Notes under the pieces: generated by a model
Told to the model about the DNA's origin: nothing
What the model saw: only the letters and a program-made list of their open reading frames with translations
The model's database searches: none
Assembly (NCBI GenBank): GCA_949126835.1
Contig: OX421509.1
Location: forward strand, 12,217,420-12,281,419
Source of the DNA: Anisus vortex
Taxonomy: Eukaryota > Mollusca > Gastropoda > Planorbidae
DNA length: 64,000 nt
Direction of reading: 5' to 3'
Position numbers and translations under genes: made by a program
In this document: one piece after another, positions 55,001-57,299 of the stretch
How positions within the stretch are numbered: the stretch's first letter is position 1
Layout of the letters: every line of letters starts with the position of its first letter

Positions 55001-57214
55001 ACACTTATAGCCTGTTTAAACACCTTTTCTAGGAGACACTTATAGCCTGTTTAAACACCTAAACTAGGAGACACTTACAGCCTGTTTAAACACCTAAAAC
55101 TGTTTGACTTAATTAATGATCACAATGACCTAACACCTATCCTGATTACTTGTCAAATGGCAGTTTTTTGAAGCGTGATTAAGACTGATTCCTTGCGCGC
55201 GGCACTGCCATTTGTTAACTTATACCAAGGCAGAGTTGTTGTTACTATTAAAGAGCATTAACGTAGAATGTGAAGTGTGGTTACACAGTACCAATGAGAT
55301 GGAAAATGGTTAGAAGAACGAAATATCTGCTGTCATCAACACTAAACACCAAACACTAAACACTACATACATAAATACTAAAGCCTAAATACTAAACACT
55401 AAAAAAATAAATACTAAACACTAAATACGAAACACTAAATTCTAAATAATAAATACTAAATACTAAACATTAGATACTAAACACTAAATACTAAACACAA
55501 AATAATAAACACTAAATACTAAACACTAAATACTAAACACTAAACACTAAATAATAAAAACTAAATACTAAACACAAAATAATAAAAAATAAACACTAAA
55601 TACTAAAAACTAAATACTAAACACAAAATATTAAACACTAAATAATAAATAGGCCTACTAAACACTAAATACTAAACACTAAATAATAAACTCTAAATAC
55701 TAAACGCAAAATACTAAGCACTAAACACTAAGTAATAAACACTAAATACTAAACACTAAATACTAAAAACCTAATACTAAACACTAAATACTAAACACTA
55801 AATACTAAACACTAAATACTGAACACTAAATAATAAACACTAAATACTGAACACTAAATATTAAACACTAAATACTAAACACTAAATACTGAACACTAAA
55901 TACTGAACACTAAATACTAAACGCTAAATTCTAAACACTAAATACTAAACACTAAATACTAAACACTAAATACTGAACATTAAATACTAAACGCTAAATA
56001 CTGAACACTAAATACTAAACACTAAATACTAAATACTAAACACTTAATACTAAACACTAAATACGAAACACATTTAATACTAAACACTAAATACTAAACA
56101 CTAAATACTAAACATTTAATACTAAACACTAAATACTAAACACTAAATACTAAACACTAAATACGAAACACTAAATACTAAACACTAAATACTAAACACT
56201 AAATACTAAACACTAAATACTAAACACTAAATACGAAACACTAAATACTAAACACTAAATACTAAACACTAAAAACTAAACACTAAATACGAAACACTAA
56301 ATACTAAACACTAAATACTAAACACTAAATACTAAACACTAAATACTAAACACTAAATACTAAACACTAAATACTAAATACTAAACACTAAATACTAAAC
56401 ACTAAATACTAAACACTAAATACTATACATTAAATACTAAACACTAAATACTAAATACTAAACACTAAACACTAAATACTAAACACTAAACACTAAACAC
56501 TAAACACTAAATACGAAACACTAAATACTAAACACTAAATACTAAACACTAAATACTAAACACTAAATACTAAACACTAAATACGAAACACTAAATACTA
56601 AACACTAAATACTAAACACTAAATACTAAACACTAAATACGAAACACTAAATACTAAACACTAAATACTAAACACTAAATACTAAACACTAAATACTAAA
56701 CACTAAATACTAAACACTAAATACTAAATACTAAACACTAAATACTAAACACTAAATACTAAACACTAAATACTATACATTAAACACTAAATACTAAACA
56801 CTAAATACTAAACACTAAATACTAAACATTAAATACTAAATACTACATACTAAATACTAAACACTAATGTTTTCCTTTTCCAAAACCCTCTTTCACATTT
56901 TCCTTCAATTTCATTCACCTAGCAACATTGTTCTTAAATCTACAAGTAAAAGATTTGGAAATCCAAACTTTAAAAAAATATCAGTTATAAGCATTCAAAA
57001 TTAGTGTCTTAACGAATGATAAAAACACCATTGATCTCTGGTATAAATATACACAAATTTTCTTAGATCCTAACTTTATCACATTTCTTTTTGGTTTATC
57101 ACATTTCTTTTTGGTTTATCACATTTCTTTTTGGTTTATCACATTTCTTTTGCAGGAGTCAAAAGTAAGAGTAAGAGTGATTATGCAAGTGCACCAAGTA
57201 CAAAATCCATATAA
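12681..57214 (+). CDS. Gene B: modular type I membrane receptor-like protein (spliced)
   Basis: Exons: 12681-12744, 16454-16507, 17148-17217 (these three tentative), 18624-18755, 19640-19747, 20474-20538, 22973-23050, 24972-25141, 26092-26240, 26573-26662, 36320-36534, 38455-38580, 40156-40209, 40352-40486, 41178-41333, 43017-43226, 44710-44919, 46021-46212, 53733-54092, 54618-54704, 57156-57214. The sum is 2,784 bases, 927 residues plus stop, with all phases matching. Domains: signal peptide; IgGFc-binding-like region (about residues 20-395); Thr run and DNDCDG acidic motif (400-458); EGF-like (459-503); two F5/8 or fucolectin-like galactose-binding modules (504-759); second EGF-like (760-810); transmembrane helix (about 842-861); cytoplasmic tail. 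Exons from 38455 through 54704 are all phase 1-1. Family knowledge suggests a cell-surface recognition role, possibly immune or mucosal; the ligand is unknown. Transcript data would fix the 5' end. Confidence 0.8.
12958..13692. repeat. 14-bp tandem array, interrupted
   Basis: Copies of TATATGTCCTCATC run from about 12958 to 13062 and resume at 13657-13692. The intervening 594 bases are an insertion flanked by ATGTC on both sides. Confidence 0.8.
13063..13656 (-). mobile_element. 594-bp insertion, possible solo LTR
   Basis: The block interrupts the 14-bp array and is flanked by a perfect 5-bp duplication (ATGTC, 13058-13062 and 13657-13661). Read on the minus strand it begins TGTTACG, as does the + strand LTR of the element at 28777. 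It has an AATAAA in its 3' half but no coding sequence. The other end does not finish in CA if the 5-bp duplication is accepted, so a solo LTR is plausible but unproven. Confidence 0.45.
14411..15656 (-). mobile_element. MITE X copy, interrupted
   Basis: The ends are GTGCCCTTACAAG and CTTGTAAG. The two halves match, in reverse orientation, the uninterrupted copy at 36886-37053 (shared CAGGGCAAAAGTTTCA and CCCCCCTGGAAGTG blocks). The interruption is the element at 14520-15579. Confidence 0.65.
14520..15579. mobile_element. Non-autonomous hAT element (1,060 bp)
   Basis: The inverted ends are CATAGGTTCTCAACG and its complement, close to the Charlie-type hAT terminus. Flanks CACTATTA and CACTAAAC share CACTA, a decayed 8-bp duplication. 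Internally the AT-rich part at 14930-15120 resembles sequence flanking the LTR element at 28640-28776 and 35162-35230, so both come from related hAT elements. No transposase frame remains. Confidence 0.75.
16100..16395. repeat. (GATA)n microsatellite
   Basis: The core is uninterrupted ATAG/GATA repeats at about 16163-16308, degenerate at the sides and ending in GA and GACA repeats. Confidence 0.95.
16454..16507 (+). CDS. Gene B exon 2 (tentative)
   Basis: A short 1-1 phase exon between a TTTTTACCAG acceptor and an AAACA|GTAATG donor. The peptide [12 protein letters not shown] resembles the early strand of the IgGFc-binding domain (usually LEVFVTT and similar). A second acceptor AG six bases later (16458-16459) keeps the frame. 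The call depends on resemblance and phase only. Confidence 0.4.
16747..16830. repeat. Short inverted repeat
   Basis: TTAACCCTTCCCGTAC and, about 60 bases on, GGGACTGTAAGGGTTAA form imperfect inverted ends of an 80-bp unit. It may be a very small foldback element. Confidence 0.4.
17148..17217 (+). CDS. Gene B exon 3 (tentative)
   Basis: The frame encodes [14 protein letters not shown] and ends at ATAG|GTAAAT in phase 2, as the next exon requires. Two starts are possible. The acceptor at 17147 gives phase 1 and joins the exon at 16454-16507. A better pyrimidine tract ends at 17107 and gives a 110-bp exon in phase 0, which would need a different upstream exon. The coding nature is supported by the phase match and continuity with the next exon. 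Confidence 0.45.
18624..18755 (+). CDS. Gene B exon 4: IgGFc-binding-like strand block
   Basis: This exon encodes [11 protein letters not shown], then [20 protein letters not shown]. The family pattern at this point is a VxVY segment, about eight residues, then DAFVxLPVxxLGxEYY. The donor is TCAAG|GTGAGA; it leaves in phase 2 and joins the next exon exactly. AG dinucleotides at 18616-18617 and 18622-18623 are both possible acceptors and differ by two codons. Confidence 0.75.
18827..19094. mobile_element. M1 MITE copy 1
   Basis: Ends carry inverted ACCGCTTGCT and AGCAATCGGT. The 251-bp core matches 38155-38405 and 57591-57830 along its length. It is intronic in gene B. Confidence 0.8.
19640..19747 (+). 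CDS. Gene B exon 5: IgGFc-binding-like
   Basis: The acceptor is TCTATTACAG and the donor AAA|GTAAGG, phase 2 in and out. It encodes [18 protein letters not shown], then [11 protein letters not shown], matching the family's FLVVATEDxTxVTI and following TYTFTLNKY strands in order. Confidence 0.75.
19857..20220. repeat. Degenerate GATA/TAGA repeat
   Basis: Imperfect ATAGATAG repeats with point changes. The minus-strand ORF over it ([12 protein letters not shown] and similar) is only the translation of the repeat. Confidence 0.9.
20474..20538 (+). CDS. Gene B exon 6: IgGFc-binding-like
   Basis: This 65-bp exon converts phase 2 to phase 1, as its neighbours require. It encodes [14 protein letters not shown]. 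At the join with the exons around it the reading LAKMKPYQFW followed by GVFSG matches the family's LNKYxTFQIQ to VAVFSG transition. The acceptor follows a TTGTTTTTTAAG tract; the donor is GGAG|GTAATT. Confidence 0.7.
20785..21500 (-). mobile_element. LINE-B 3' fragment, interrupted
   Basis: On the minus strand this reads pieces of an RT C-terminal region ([11 protein letters not shown], then [13 protein letters not shown], then [10 protein letters not shown]) with frameshifts. The last part corresponds to the RVAFGHGMG end of other copies (44322-44665). A short foreign block around 20912-20970 beginning CAGGGGCGAAGCCAGG, a hAT-type terminus, interrupts it. Confidence 0.65.
21642..21850. mobile_element. 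hAT-type MITE (209 bp)
   Basis: Inverted ends CAGTGTGTCGGCAACC and the complement of CAGGGTTCGGCAACC enclose GCGTGCC-rich internal blocks shared with 1691-1887. No matching 8-bp duplication is visible. Confidence 0.7.
22270..22512 (+). mobile_element. SINE copy 3 (diverged)
   Basis: An A-box-like TTGGCCGCGCG near 22278 and a B-box-like GGTTTGAATCCC near 22319 are followed by the family 3' body (GCTTCACCGGCC, then GATCAATTTAGTCCG). Confidence 0.7.
22548..22916. repeat. (CA)n microsatellite split by a MITE
   Basis: CA repeats at about 22548-22617 resume at 22886-22916. The gap is the element at 22618-22885. Confidence 0.9.
22618..22885. mobile_element. hAT MITE (268 bp) with perfect target duplication
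   Basis: Inverted ends CAGGGCCGTATTTA and the complement of CAGTGGCGTATTTA. Flanking CACATACA at 22610-22617 and 22886-22893 is a perfect 8-bp duplication, although the CA-repeat context makes a chance match easier than usual. Confidence 0.8.
22973..23050 (+). CDS. Gene B exon 7: IgGFc-binding-like
   Basis: The acceptor is TTTCTCTTACAG and the donor GCTG|GTATTA, phase 1-1. It encodes [17 protein letters not shown], matching the family's VAVFSGN segment and following DHLVEQ. Confidence 0.8.
23313..23530 (+). mobile_element. SINE copy 4, 5' truncated
   Basis: The family body (GGGTCTGGAGGGTGT to GTCCGACGGGTACT) is present but the tRNA-like head is missing. It begins right after a (TA)n run at about 23286-23312. 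Confidence 0.85.
23531..24588. other. Intronic, nothing recognised
   Basis: This part of gene B intron 7 contains no repeat family or coding segment that I can identify. About 23700-23880 is locally GC-richer but broken in all frames. Confidence 0.4.
24589..24841. mobile_element. Candidate MITE (253 bp)
   Basis: Perfect 13-bp inverted ends TGGCTATTCGGAC and GTCCGAATAGCCA enclose AT-rich sequence. There is no clear target duplication and no second copy in the window. Confidence 0.5.
24972..25141 (+). CDS. Gene B exon 8: IgGFc-binding-like
   Basis: Enters in phase 1 after TTGTTTAACAG and ends in phase 0 at CTCATG|GTGAGT. It encodes [17 protein letters not shown], two Cys, then [10 protein letters not shown] and [11 protein letters not shown], fitting the family's second strand block (a pro-rich PxP segment, a substrate-like loop, then a hydrophobic strand). 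Confidence 0.85.
26092..26240 (+). CDS. Gene B exon 9: IgGFc-binding-like
   Basis: Phase 0 to 2, donor TGGAG|GTTAGT. The peptide [12 protein letters not shown], then [15 protein letters not shown] corresponds to the family's PILVVQFxKS and MMLIPPVEQYxxDY blocks. The acceptor (AAACATGTAG) has a weak pyrimidine tract with a T-rich stretch 20-60 bases upstream. Confidence 0.85.
26573..26662 (+). CDS. Gene B exon 10: IgGFc-binding-like
   Basis: Phase 2-2, acceptor CTTCTTACAG, donor GA|GTAAGT. The sequence [21 protein letters not shown] corresponds to the family's FxxVIxxSxxSGLxLDGxxL segment. The intron that follows is 9.7 kb and holds the hAT and LTR insertions. Confidence 0.85.
26778..26832. 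repeat. Short GTTAGT-type tandem repeat
   Basis: About four copies of GTTAGTGTTAGTT. Confidence 0.8.
26975..27290 (+). mobile_element. SINE copy 5 with two B boxes
   Basis: GGTTCGAATCC occurs at 27011-27021 and again at 27066-27076. The flanking sequence is partly repeated, so the tRNA-like head is duplicated. The normal body follows and ends near an ACTTTACTTT tail. Confidence 0.8.
27478..27667 (+). mobile_element. LINE-B 3' fragment, first half
   Basis: Encodes [17 protein letters not shown] and ISSRVAFGH, the C-terminal end of a LINE RT protein. It is cut at TCGGGCAT by the hAT element; the remainder is at 35821-35965. Confidence 0.8.
27966..28776. mobile_element. Decayed hAT element, left part
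   Basis: Begins CAGGGTCGGCAACCTAAGGC, the terminus of the GCGTGCC hAT family. At about 28380-28430 the translation [17 protein letters not shown] is typical of the ZBED/GTF2IRD2-like hAT transposase. The frame is otherwise broken. The LTR element is inserted in it, and AT-rich sequence after 35161 probably continues it; its right terminus is not clear. Confidence 0.6.
28777..29402 (+). repeat. 5' LTR of element 1
   Basis: Starts TGTTACG and ends CATAACA. It contains AATAAA-type signals near 28895 and 29166. The 34536-35161 repeat has the same length and no differences that I could see. Confidence 0.9.
29578..32334 (+). CDS. Element 1 Gag-protease-integrase remnant polyprotein (918 aa)
   Basis: The N-terminus resembles that of elements 2 and 3 (a LKELAE/LKEIAE helix). 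A charged coiled-coil follows (residues 80-140), then a Gag-like region, a CCHC knuckle from Cys351 ([14 protein letters not shown]), an aspartic protease motif DTGAS at 518, and Lys/Glu-rich linkers. Next come integrase pieces joined in frame ([22 protein letters not shown]) and a LKMIKPY end. Reverse transcriptase is absent. The last 40 residues contain a hydrophobic segment (about 886-905), which is not normal for this position. The frame is intact despite several large internal deletions relative to element 2. Confidence 0.85.
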   Translation: MEFIENPEEEVLKTLSIKKLKEIAEILKIEVTETTPSRTVLTQQIKDVLIASGKLKVESSAEGYQVEGQTSKSMSEQFRFQLEMKRMEMEMEQKRFDREIEEKRLEMEDKKSQRESQERIELAKIGATKKESHNDVEMARWKKLVPTYIDKESEIANFFQTFEISCRDFKFPEDKWGILVRTAFTQGRARDCVLLLKEENLNDYEIIKDTVLKAYNQIPESYRKRFRQYTMSPYQTHLDFLRAEEKLMDQWIKSRNISTLKEMKDIILLEDFINKVRPDIRMYLSERDITDPHKAADLAEQYTLCHRTAGEKNFNRSQRQAENTPQQHREKEHFVKQNDVNKRPVNKNVQCTFCKRTGHSMEDCWNIRKEKGPNKVVMCVRHAPIQNVQESEDTNELNSKKDSSKPETLRVDLPESKSQKVEKSTTEDNEDKYPDYKYRMATIGLIVQVHRDEKVDQSIFDSEKSLKSSKDETTPESHGQGKNKIDTETLCSFQPFISEGCVALQKEGPLKSVNILRDTGASLTLLLKDVLPLNVNTLTGQTVLLRGFEWKEEIPLHRIYLASDLVTGYVTVGVISKLPVEGISVILANDLAKGRVRPELIVKENPDPSPIVETGKEKELYPVGDVINGMTPQKKKEEILSQEKKKKEEILPREKKEEEEVELDTTIFSMIEDCPKGNEQSKKSSQNELIAEQKVDPELLQLHEKAVDEKETPTTDVYEQIDHSINKQQCKPAVAGTDEDLRSITEETSAESWTETIKSYGLPQSIPTDRGTNFASELFNPVLKNLCLEQDMSTESHPESRGAYGPIFGPTVRGPLKLLQEEWQTELDLLGLIKYLDKYIKFLSDITVFVRKKLYTAHMQMPLLCDERKAKILYHLKMIKPYLLKTIGISLMLLTLLLLIVKFIPGVQDELNDKFTDS
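32335..34535 (+). other. Non-coding interior of element 1 with polypurine tract
   Basis: About 2.2 kb of AT-rich sequence with stops in all frames lies between the ORF and the 3' LTR. It ends in AGAAGGGGGGGGA at about 34523-34535, the expected plus-strand primer site. This is where RT, RNase H or an envelope-like gene would lie in a full element. Confidence 0.7.
34536..35161 (+). repeat. 3' LTR of element 1
   Basis: Same length and sequence as the 5' LTR by eye, implying recent insertion. Confidence 0.9.
35821..35965 (+). mobile_element. LINE-B 3' fragment, second half
   Basis: Continues GGAATGGGTTGCCTGAACAA after the TCGGGCAT duplication and runs into the shared 3' UTR (ACGCAATAATCTTCTTTATA and following). 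It aligns with 44513-44665. Confidence 0.8.
36320..36534 (+). CDS. Gene B exon 11: end of IgGFc-binding-like region
   Basis: Acceptor TTCTCTTTCAG, donor ACAA|GTATGA, phase 2 to 1. The sequence [12 protein letters not shown], then NVFRLVST, then [19 protein letters not shown] matches the closing strands of the IgGFc-binding family (FGVYVYGF, then SYxxPxG). Confidence 0.9.
36886..37053 (+). mobile_element. MITE X, uninterrupted copy
   Basis: 168 bp starting AGTGCCTTTACAAGC and ending GTGAGGGCCCT, with a C-rich right part. It is the reverse of the copy at 14411-15656 and shows that copy's pre-insertion state. Confidence 0.65.
37054..38144. other. Intronic, little recognised
   Basis: About 37235-37295 resembles the LINE-B 3' UTR (CTTCTTTATAGGAGGAGCG). 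The rest is AT-rich without repeats or exons that I can identify. Confidence 0.4.
38145..38414. mobile_element. M1 MITE copy 2
   Basis: Inverted ends ATAAGATGGACCG and the complement of ATAAGATGAACCG. The 251-bp core matches 18836-19086. Its right end is 40 bases before the next splice acceptor. Confidence 0.8.
38455..38580 (+). CDS. Gene B exon 12: Thr run and DNDCDG acidic motif
   Basis: Phase 1-1, donor AAAG|GTCTTG. It encodes ten Thr in a row (probably O-glycosylated), then PIPCF and [14 protein letters not shown]. The DGxDNDCDGxxDE pattern is the motif of the MopE-type metal-binding family and is often found next to IgGFc-binding regions in mollusc proteins. The two Cys may pair. Confidence 0.9.
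39755..39905 (+). mobile_element. LINE-B 3' fragment
   Basis: Contains CCTGAACAAACCAGGAAAGCC and the shared 3' UTR ending in the GCGTCTGTAATATATAAGAT type sequence. About 39000-39300 upstream also holds a very decayed SINE-like piece (GCACTGTGCTAGCCACACCAT). Confidence 0.7.
40006..40048. repeat. (TA)n microsatellite
   Basis: Uninterrupted TA dinucleotides over about 40 bases. Confidence 0.95.
40156..40209 (+). CDS. Gene B exon 13: acidic micro-exon
   Basis: A 54-bp 1-1 exon between TTTTCATGCAG and AATG|GTAACA. It encodes [18 protein letters not shown], a second calcium-like acidic loop that follows the DNDCDG motif in the protein. Confidence 0.8.
40352..40486 (+). CDS. Gene B exon 14: EGF-like module
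   Basis: A 1-1 exon encoding [11 protein letters not shown], then [15 protein letters not shown] and [10 protein letters not shown]. Eight Cys in the spacing of a laminin/MEGF-type EGF module. The donor ATACA|GTAATT lacks the usual final G. Confidence 0.9.
41178..41333 (+). CDS. Gene B exon 15: galactose-binding-like domain 1, first half
   Basis: Acceptor CTTCCCTTAG, donor CAAAG|GTACAG, phase 1-1. It encodes [19 protein letters not shown] and [13 protein letters not shown], the positions of the VALGKPxxQSS start and the central VxxIxIxN strand in F5/8 or fucolectin-type domains. It is more diverged than domain 2. Confidence 0.75.
41477..41752 (+). mobile_element. SINE copy 6, best-preserved head
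   Basis: A box TGGCCGAGCGG (41488-41498) and B box GGTTCGAATCC (41531-41541) are both near consensus, followed by the full body and a short tail. The head resembles a tRNA-Ser/Leu-like promoter region, but the remainder is not a tRNA. Confidence 0.9.
42342..42985 (-). mobile_element. PIF/Harbinger deletion derivative (644 bp)
   Basis: Inverted ends AGGCTAAGCCACACTA are perfect on both sides, flanked by TTA (42339-42341 and 42986-42988), the usual 3-bp duplication of PIF/Harbinger elements. It contains the start of a Harbinger-type nuclease frame on the minus strand. It ends 31 bases before exon 16 of gene B. Confidence 0.85.
42558..42755 (-). pseudogene. Harbinger-type transposase N-terminal remnant
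   Basis: The frame starts MNSSSDDE and contains [19 protein letters not shown], then LLSEL. This W-x-R/K-PW-x-x-RR-x-x-x-GAY pattern is the N-terminal signature of HARBI1-like nucleases. After LLSEL the similarity stops; the catalytic DDE part is deleted. Confidence 0.75.
43017..43226 (+). CDS. Gene B exon 16: galactose-binding-like domain 1, second half
   Basis: Acceptor CATTCTTTATCTACAG, donor CAAG|GTATTT, phase 1-1. It encodes [14 protein letters not shown], then [14 protein letters not shown] and [10 protein letters not shown]; the last segment is where this family has LxLCEVEVxG. Potential N-glycosylation sites at NTT and NIS. Confidence 0.8.
43529..43615. repeat. Degenerate 14-15-bp tandem repeat
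   Basis: Five or so copies of GATTTAGTACCTA-like units. Confidence 0.7.
44322..44665 (+). mobile_element. LINE-B 3' fragment, uninterrupted
   Basis: Covers [17 protein letters not shown], then the GGCATTCGGGCATGG site that is empty here, then the 3' UTR. It serves as reference for the split copy at 27478/35821. Confidence 0.8.
44710..44919 (+). CDS. Gene B exon 17: galactose-binding-like domain 2, first half
   Basis: Phase 1-1, acceptor TTTATTAACAG, donor AGAG|GTAAGG. It opens [15 protein letters not shown] and continues AHLSVDG, then the GCARTANGD loop and LDELVIYSR. NVALGKPxxxSS to xxVDG is the signature start of F5/8 type C / fucolectin domains, so this exon identifies the family most clearly. 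Confidence 0.9.
45118..45295 (+). mobile_element. SINE copy 7, rearranged
   Basis: 45118-45150 is the reverse complement of the SINE 3' end (CCCGTCGGACCAAATTGTTCC). It is followed directly by a + strand SINE body lacking its head. Confidence 0.7.
45693..45924 (+). mobile_element. SINE copy 8, 5' truncated, with target duplication
   Basis: Starts inside the tRNA-like head just before the B box and ends ACTTTACTTACTTA. The 13-bp CTAATTAGTAGGA is repeated exactly at 45680-45692 and 45925-45937, as expected for LINE-driven insertion. Confidence 0.9.
46021..46212 (+). CDS. Gene B exon 18: galactose-binding-like domain 2, second half
   Basis: Acceptor CATCGTTCCAG, donor GGTG|GTGAGT, phase 1-1. 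It encodes [10 protein letters not shown] and ends [13 protein letters not shown], the standard LTLCEVEVYG close of fucolectin-type domains. Confidence 0.9.
46429..47102 (-). repeat. 3' LTR of element 2
   Basis: Contains AATAAA-type signals and a 70-codon open frame (46772-46984, minus) shared with the other LTR copies. Confidence 0.95.
47659..47970 (-). CDS. Small ORF between pol and 3' LTR (element 2)
   Basis: A 103-codon frame starting [16 protein letters not shown]. The first 85 codons are also open in element 3 (63628-63885) with several amino-acid changes. It occupies the place of an envelope or accessory gene but shows no signal peptide, transmembrane segment or family motif. It may be chance in AT-rich sequence. 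Confidence 0.25.
   Translation of the reverse strand: MELNNNMYNFYLRKRCNINWYRLIDNIGNLLLNCYIMVIEWEKLVDIHYVVYRLLYIPYIREWRETKVPKGEHSFNPEQSFILNFQICQKRIIVDYILILSLL
48370..52215 (-). CDS. Element 2 Gag-protease-integrase-RT(N-terminal) polyprotein
   Basis: A 1,281-codon frame without internal stops. In order: Gag with an [11 protein letters not shown] coiled repeat (residues 115-145); CCHC knuckle ([14 protein letters not shown], about 390-403); aspartic protease DTGSAVSVI (about 518) and ILGNDI; integrase zinc finger (HH near 788, then CKTCHVC) and catalytic D at DCVGPL (845), SDQGTN (902) and [11 protein letters not shown] (E near 936); INLLKPY; then the first 100 or so residues of reverse transcriptase up to [14 protein letters not shown]. 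The rest of RT and nearly all RNase H are missing; a RNase H-like end ([10 protein letters not shown]) follows in another frame. It cannot supply its own RT. Confidence 0.95.
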   Translation of the reverse strand: MASNISSEELNAMSFAELKELAESFGIEAGQARPNRNRLTKEIMTCLNGQNAMNTGSVVEVGQNDINEGYVAPSGGEVIAHGDEVRNMSSRSSNNDEDEGLSENLKFQLAMKRMELERFRIENERIRIETERENERIRIETESRERIEMARMNRPDHRRDSNGMDISAMKQHLPIFREEDVQDFFLLFERIAVDYQFPDDKMALLLRSTLNKGKALDVVLSLTPEEINDYEVIKDRVLKSYSLTPEKYRKLFRDRKKAYDQTHVDFLRQKEKMLEQWLRSQNVSEFDKLKNLILFEEFNDCIRVDIKTHISDRGVEDVHEAARLADNYAIIHASIKPYYADKPKVHKPESKEASKPKETSENNNKNSGVNNNSNLVHFRKQTDVNKAKVVCFNCKKEGHMKKDCWILTKKQGAILHCARVQKDSKQTEEVCNTGSRNSKEMRPASPIVVESMVFENSLSKVKENSCTQSIMLSEGREEQMVPEVPEEDDLSDFRPFVYEGTVSTEVDVLSKKKIQILRDTGSAVSVILEGSVPLTDATSTGESVVLRGASMEAVEAPLHRIKLESDIFTGNIVVEVWRALPVKGVSMILGNDIMGGRVTVEPMVKVLETKMAEDKNLRPANERPTCALTRAMQKKKSVKTPATPCSATKDVFVCSEDTHANETVITETPDIDLSATFFAELTTGDATENDNILSPKQKLVKEQLNDEVIMQLRMKAVDEKTADAMAECFYMKDEVLMRKSKPLNSGTNEWDSIHQIVIPKCYRQDILRMAHDLPFAGHMGVRKTHHRILPYFYWPGLRRDVEQYCKTCHVCQMVGRPNQRIPVAPLQPIPAFDEPFSHILIDCVGPLPKTKAGFQYLLTVMCSSTRFPEAIPLRNITTVKVVDALTNFFTRYGLPKTVQSDQGTNFTSNIFKQVMEQLGISHRLSSAYHPESQGALERFHQTLKSMLKKYCYENEKDWDKGVPYVLFAAREATQESLGFSPFELVYGHSVRGPLKLLHETWLTDSEPIGLLSYVDKFKNRLYHAFNHVKIHFPQMQERMRQNYDRKATARTFAPGDKVLVFLPLQNQPLSAKFSGPYEIESKLGEVNYLIKTPDRRQKQRVCHINLLKPYVSREKSKPREVPMISLARVPTDLSRIEYKFAESKLNNTDALKSLDTRLEHLPVEDKEKIIELVHENKSMFTNVPSKTHVIEHDVVLTNSARSIKQHPFDPIRPEHIKLDVKYMLEDDIGEKYYSKWSTPCVMVPKADHTLQFYRDLGKLSNLTKTDWYPIPRIIDKIETRS
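52273..52598 (+). mobile_element. Short LINE 3' end inside element 2 leader
   Basis: The leader of element 3 lacks these roughly 325 bases. The insert ends GCATTGACTGAATAAAAATTG followed by (AATTG)n, a LINE-type 3' tail. No coding part remains. Confidence 0.65.
52898..53571 (-). repeat. 5' LTR of element 2
   Basis: Same length and sequence by eye as the 3' LTR. It also contains the open frame at 53241-53453 (minus). Confidence 0.95.
53733..54092 (+). CDS. Gene B exon 19: second EGF-like module and transmembrane helix
   Basis: Acceptor TCTAATTACAG, donor GAAG|GTTCGT, phase 1-1. It encodes [18 protein letters not shown], then CTYEGYC, then [18 protein letters not shown], a linker with N-glycosylation sites, and the helix [16 protein letters not shown] followed by basic RPRRLEK, which gives a type I orientation. 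The paralogous exon in gene A is at 1141-1557. The intron before it holds LTR element 2. Confidence 0.95.
54243..54325 (-). mobile_element. SINE 3' fragment
   Basis: The reverse complement of the SINE family segment from the GCTGGCCACA block to GCTTCATCGGCCC. Confidence 0.75.
54618..54704 (+). CDS. Gene B exon 20: cytoplasmic tail
   Basis: Acceptor ATGTTTCCAG, donor AGTG|GTAAGA, phase 1-1. It encodes [17 protein letters not shown] and [15 protein letters not shown] is a Tyr in acidic surroundings and might be a phosphorylation or sorting site; this is inference. Confidence 0.85.
54990..55097. repeat. Three copies of a 35-38-bp unit
   Basis: CTAGGAGACACTTATAGCCT followed by GTTTAAACACCT is repeated three times in tandem. 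Confidence 0.9.
55338..56868. repeat. Large heptamer / 14-mer array (CACTAAATACTAAA)n
   Basis: About 1.5 kb of CACTAAA and TACTAAA heptamers alternating, with scattered variants (GAAACAC, TATACATT, ACTGAACA). It lies in the last intron of gene B. Long near-identical blocks inside it (for example around 56200-56330 and 56520-56650) point to recent segmental duplication within the array. Confidence 0.97.
57078..57155 (+). repeat. Fourfold repeated polypyrimidine tract at last splice acceptor
   Basis: TATCACATTTCTTTTTGGTT occurs three times. The fourth copy reads ATCACATTTCTTTTGCAG and is the acceptor of exon 21. Earlier copies have TTGG in place of GCAG, so only the last can splice. Confidence 0.9.
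57156..57214 (+). CDS. Gene B terminal exon
   Basis: Encodes [19 protein letters not shown] and stops at TAA 57212-57214. Its entry phase matches exon 20. The SDY and Ser/Thr-rich end resemble the last exon of gene A (6956-7017). Confidence 0.85.
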
Positions 57215-57224
57215 AAAAAAGTGT

Positions 57225-57230
57225 AATAAA
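57225..57230 (+). terminator. Possible polyadenylation signal of gene B
   Basis: AATAAA lies 11 bases after the stop codon. That is very close for a 3' UTR, so a later signal may be used instead. Confidence 0.4.
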
Positions 57231-57299
57231 AATATCTCATGATCATGTGACTCAATCTACTTTTTTTTCATTTAAATTTTATGAATTCAATGTTTGATT

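Noticed and set aside
55338..56868. Telomeric or CRISPR-like array
   Set aside because: Units are 7/14 bp without unique spacers and do not match TTAGGG or other known telomere repeats. It lies inside an intron of a well-supported gene.
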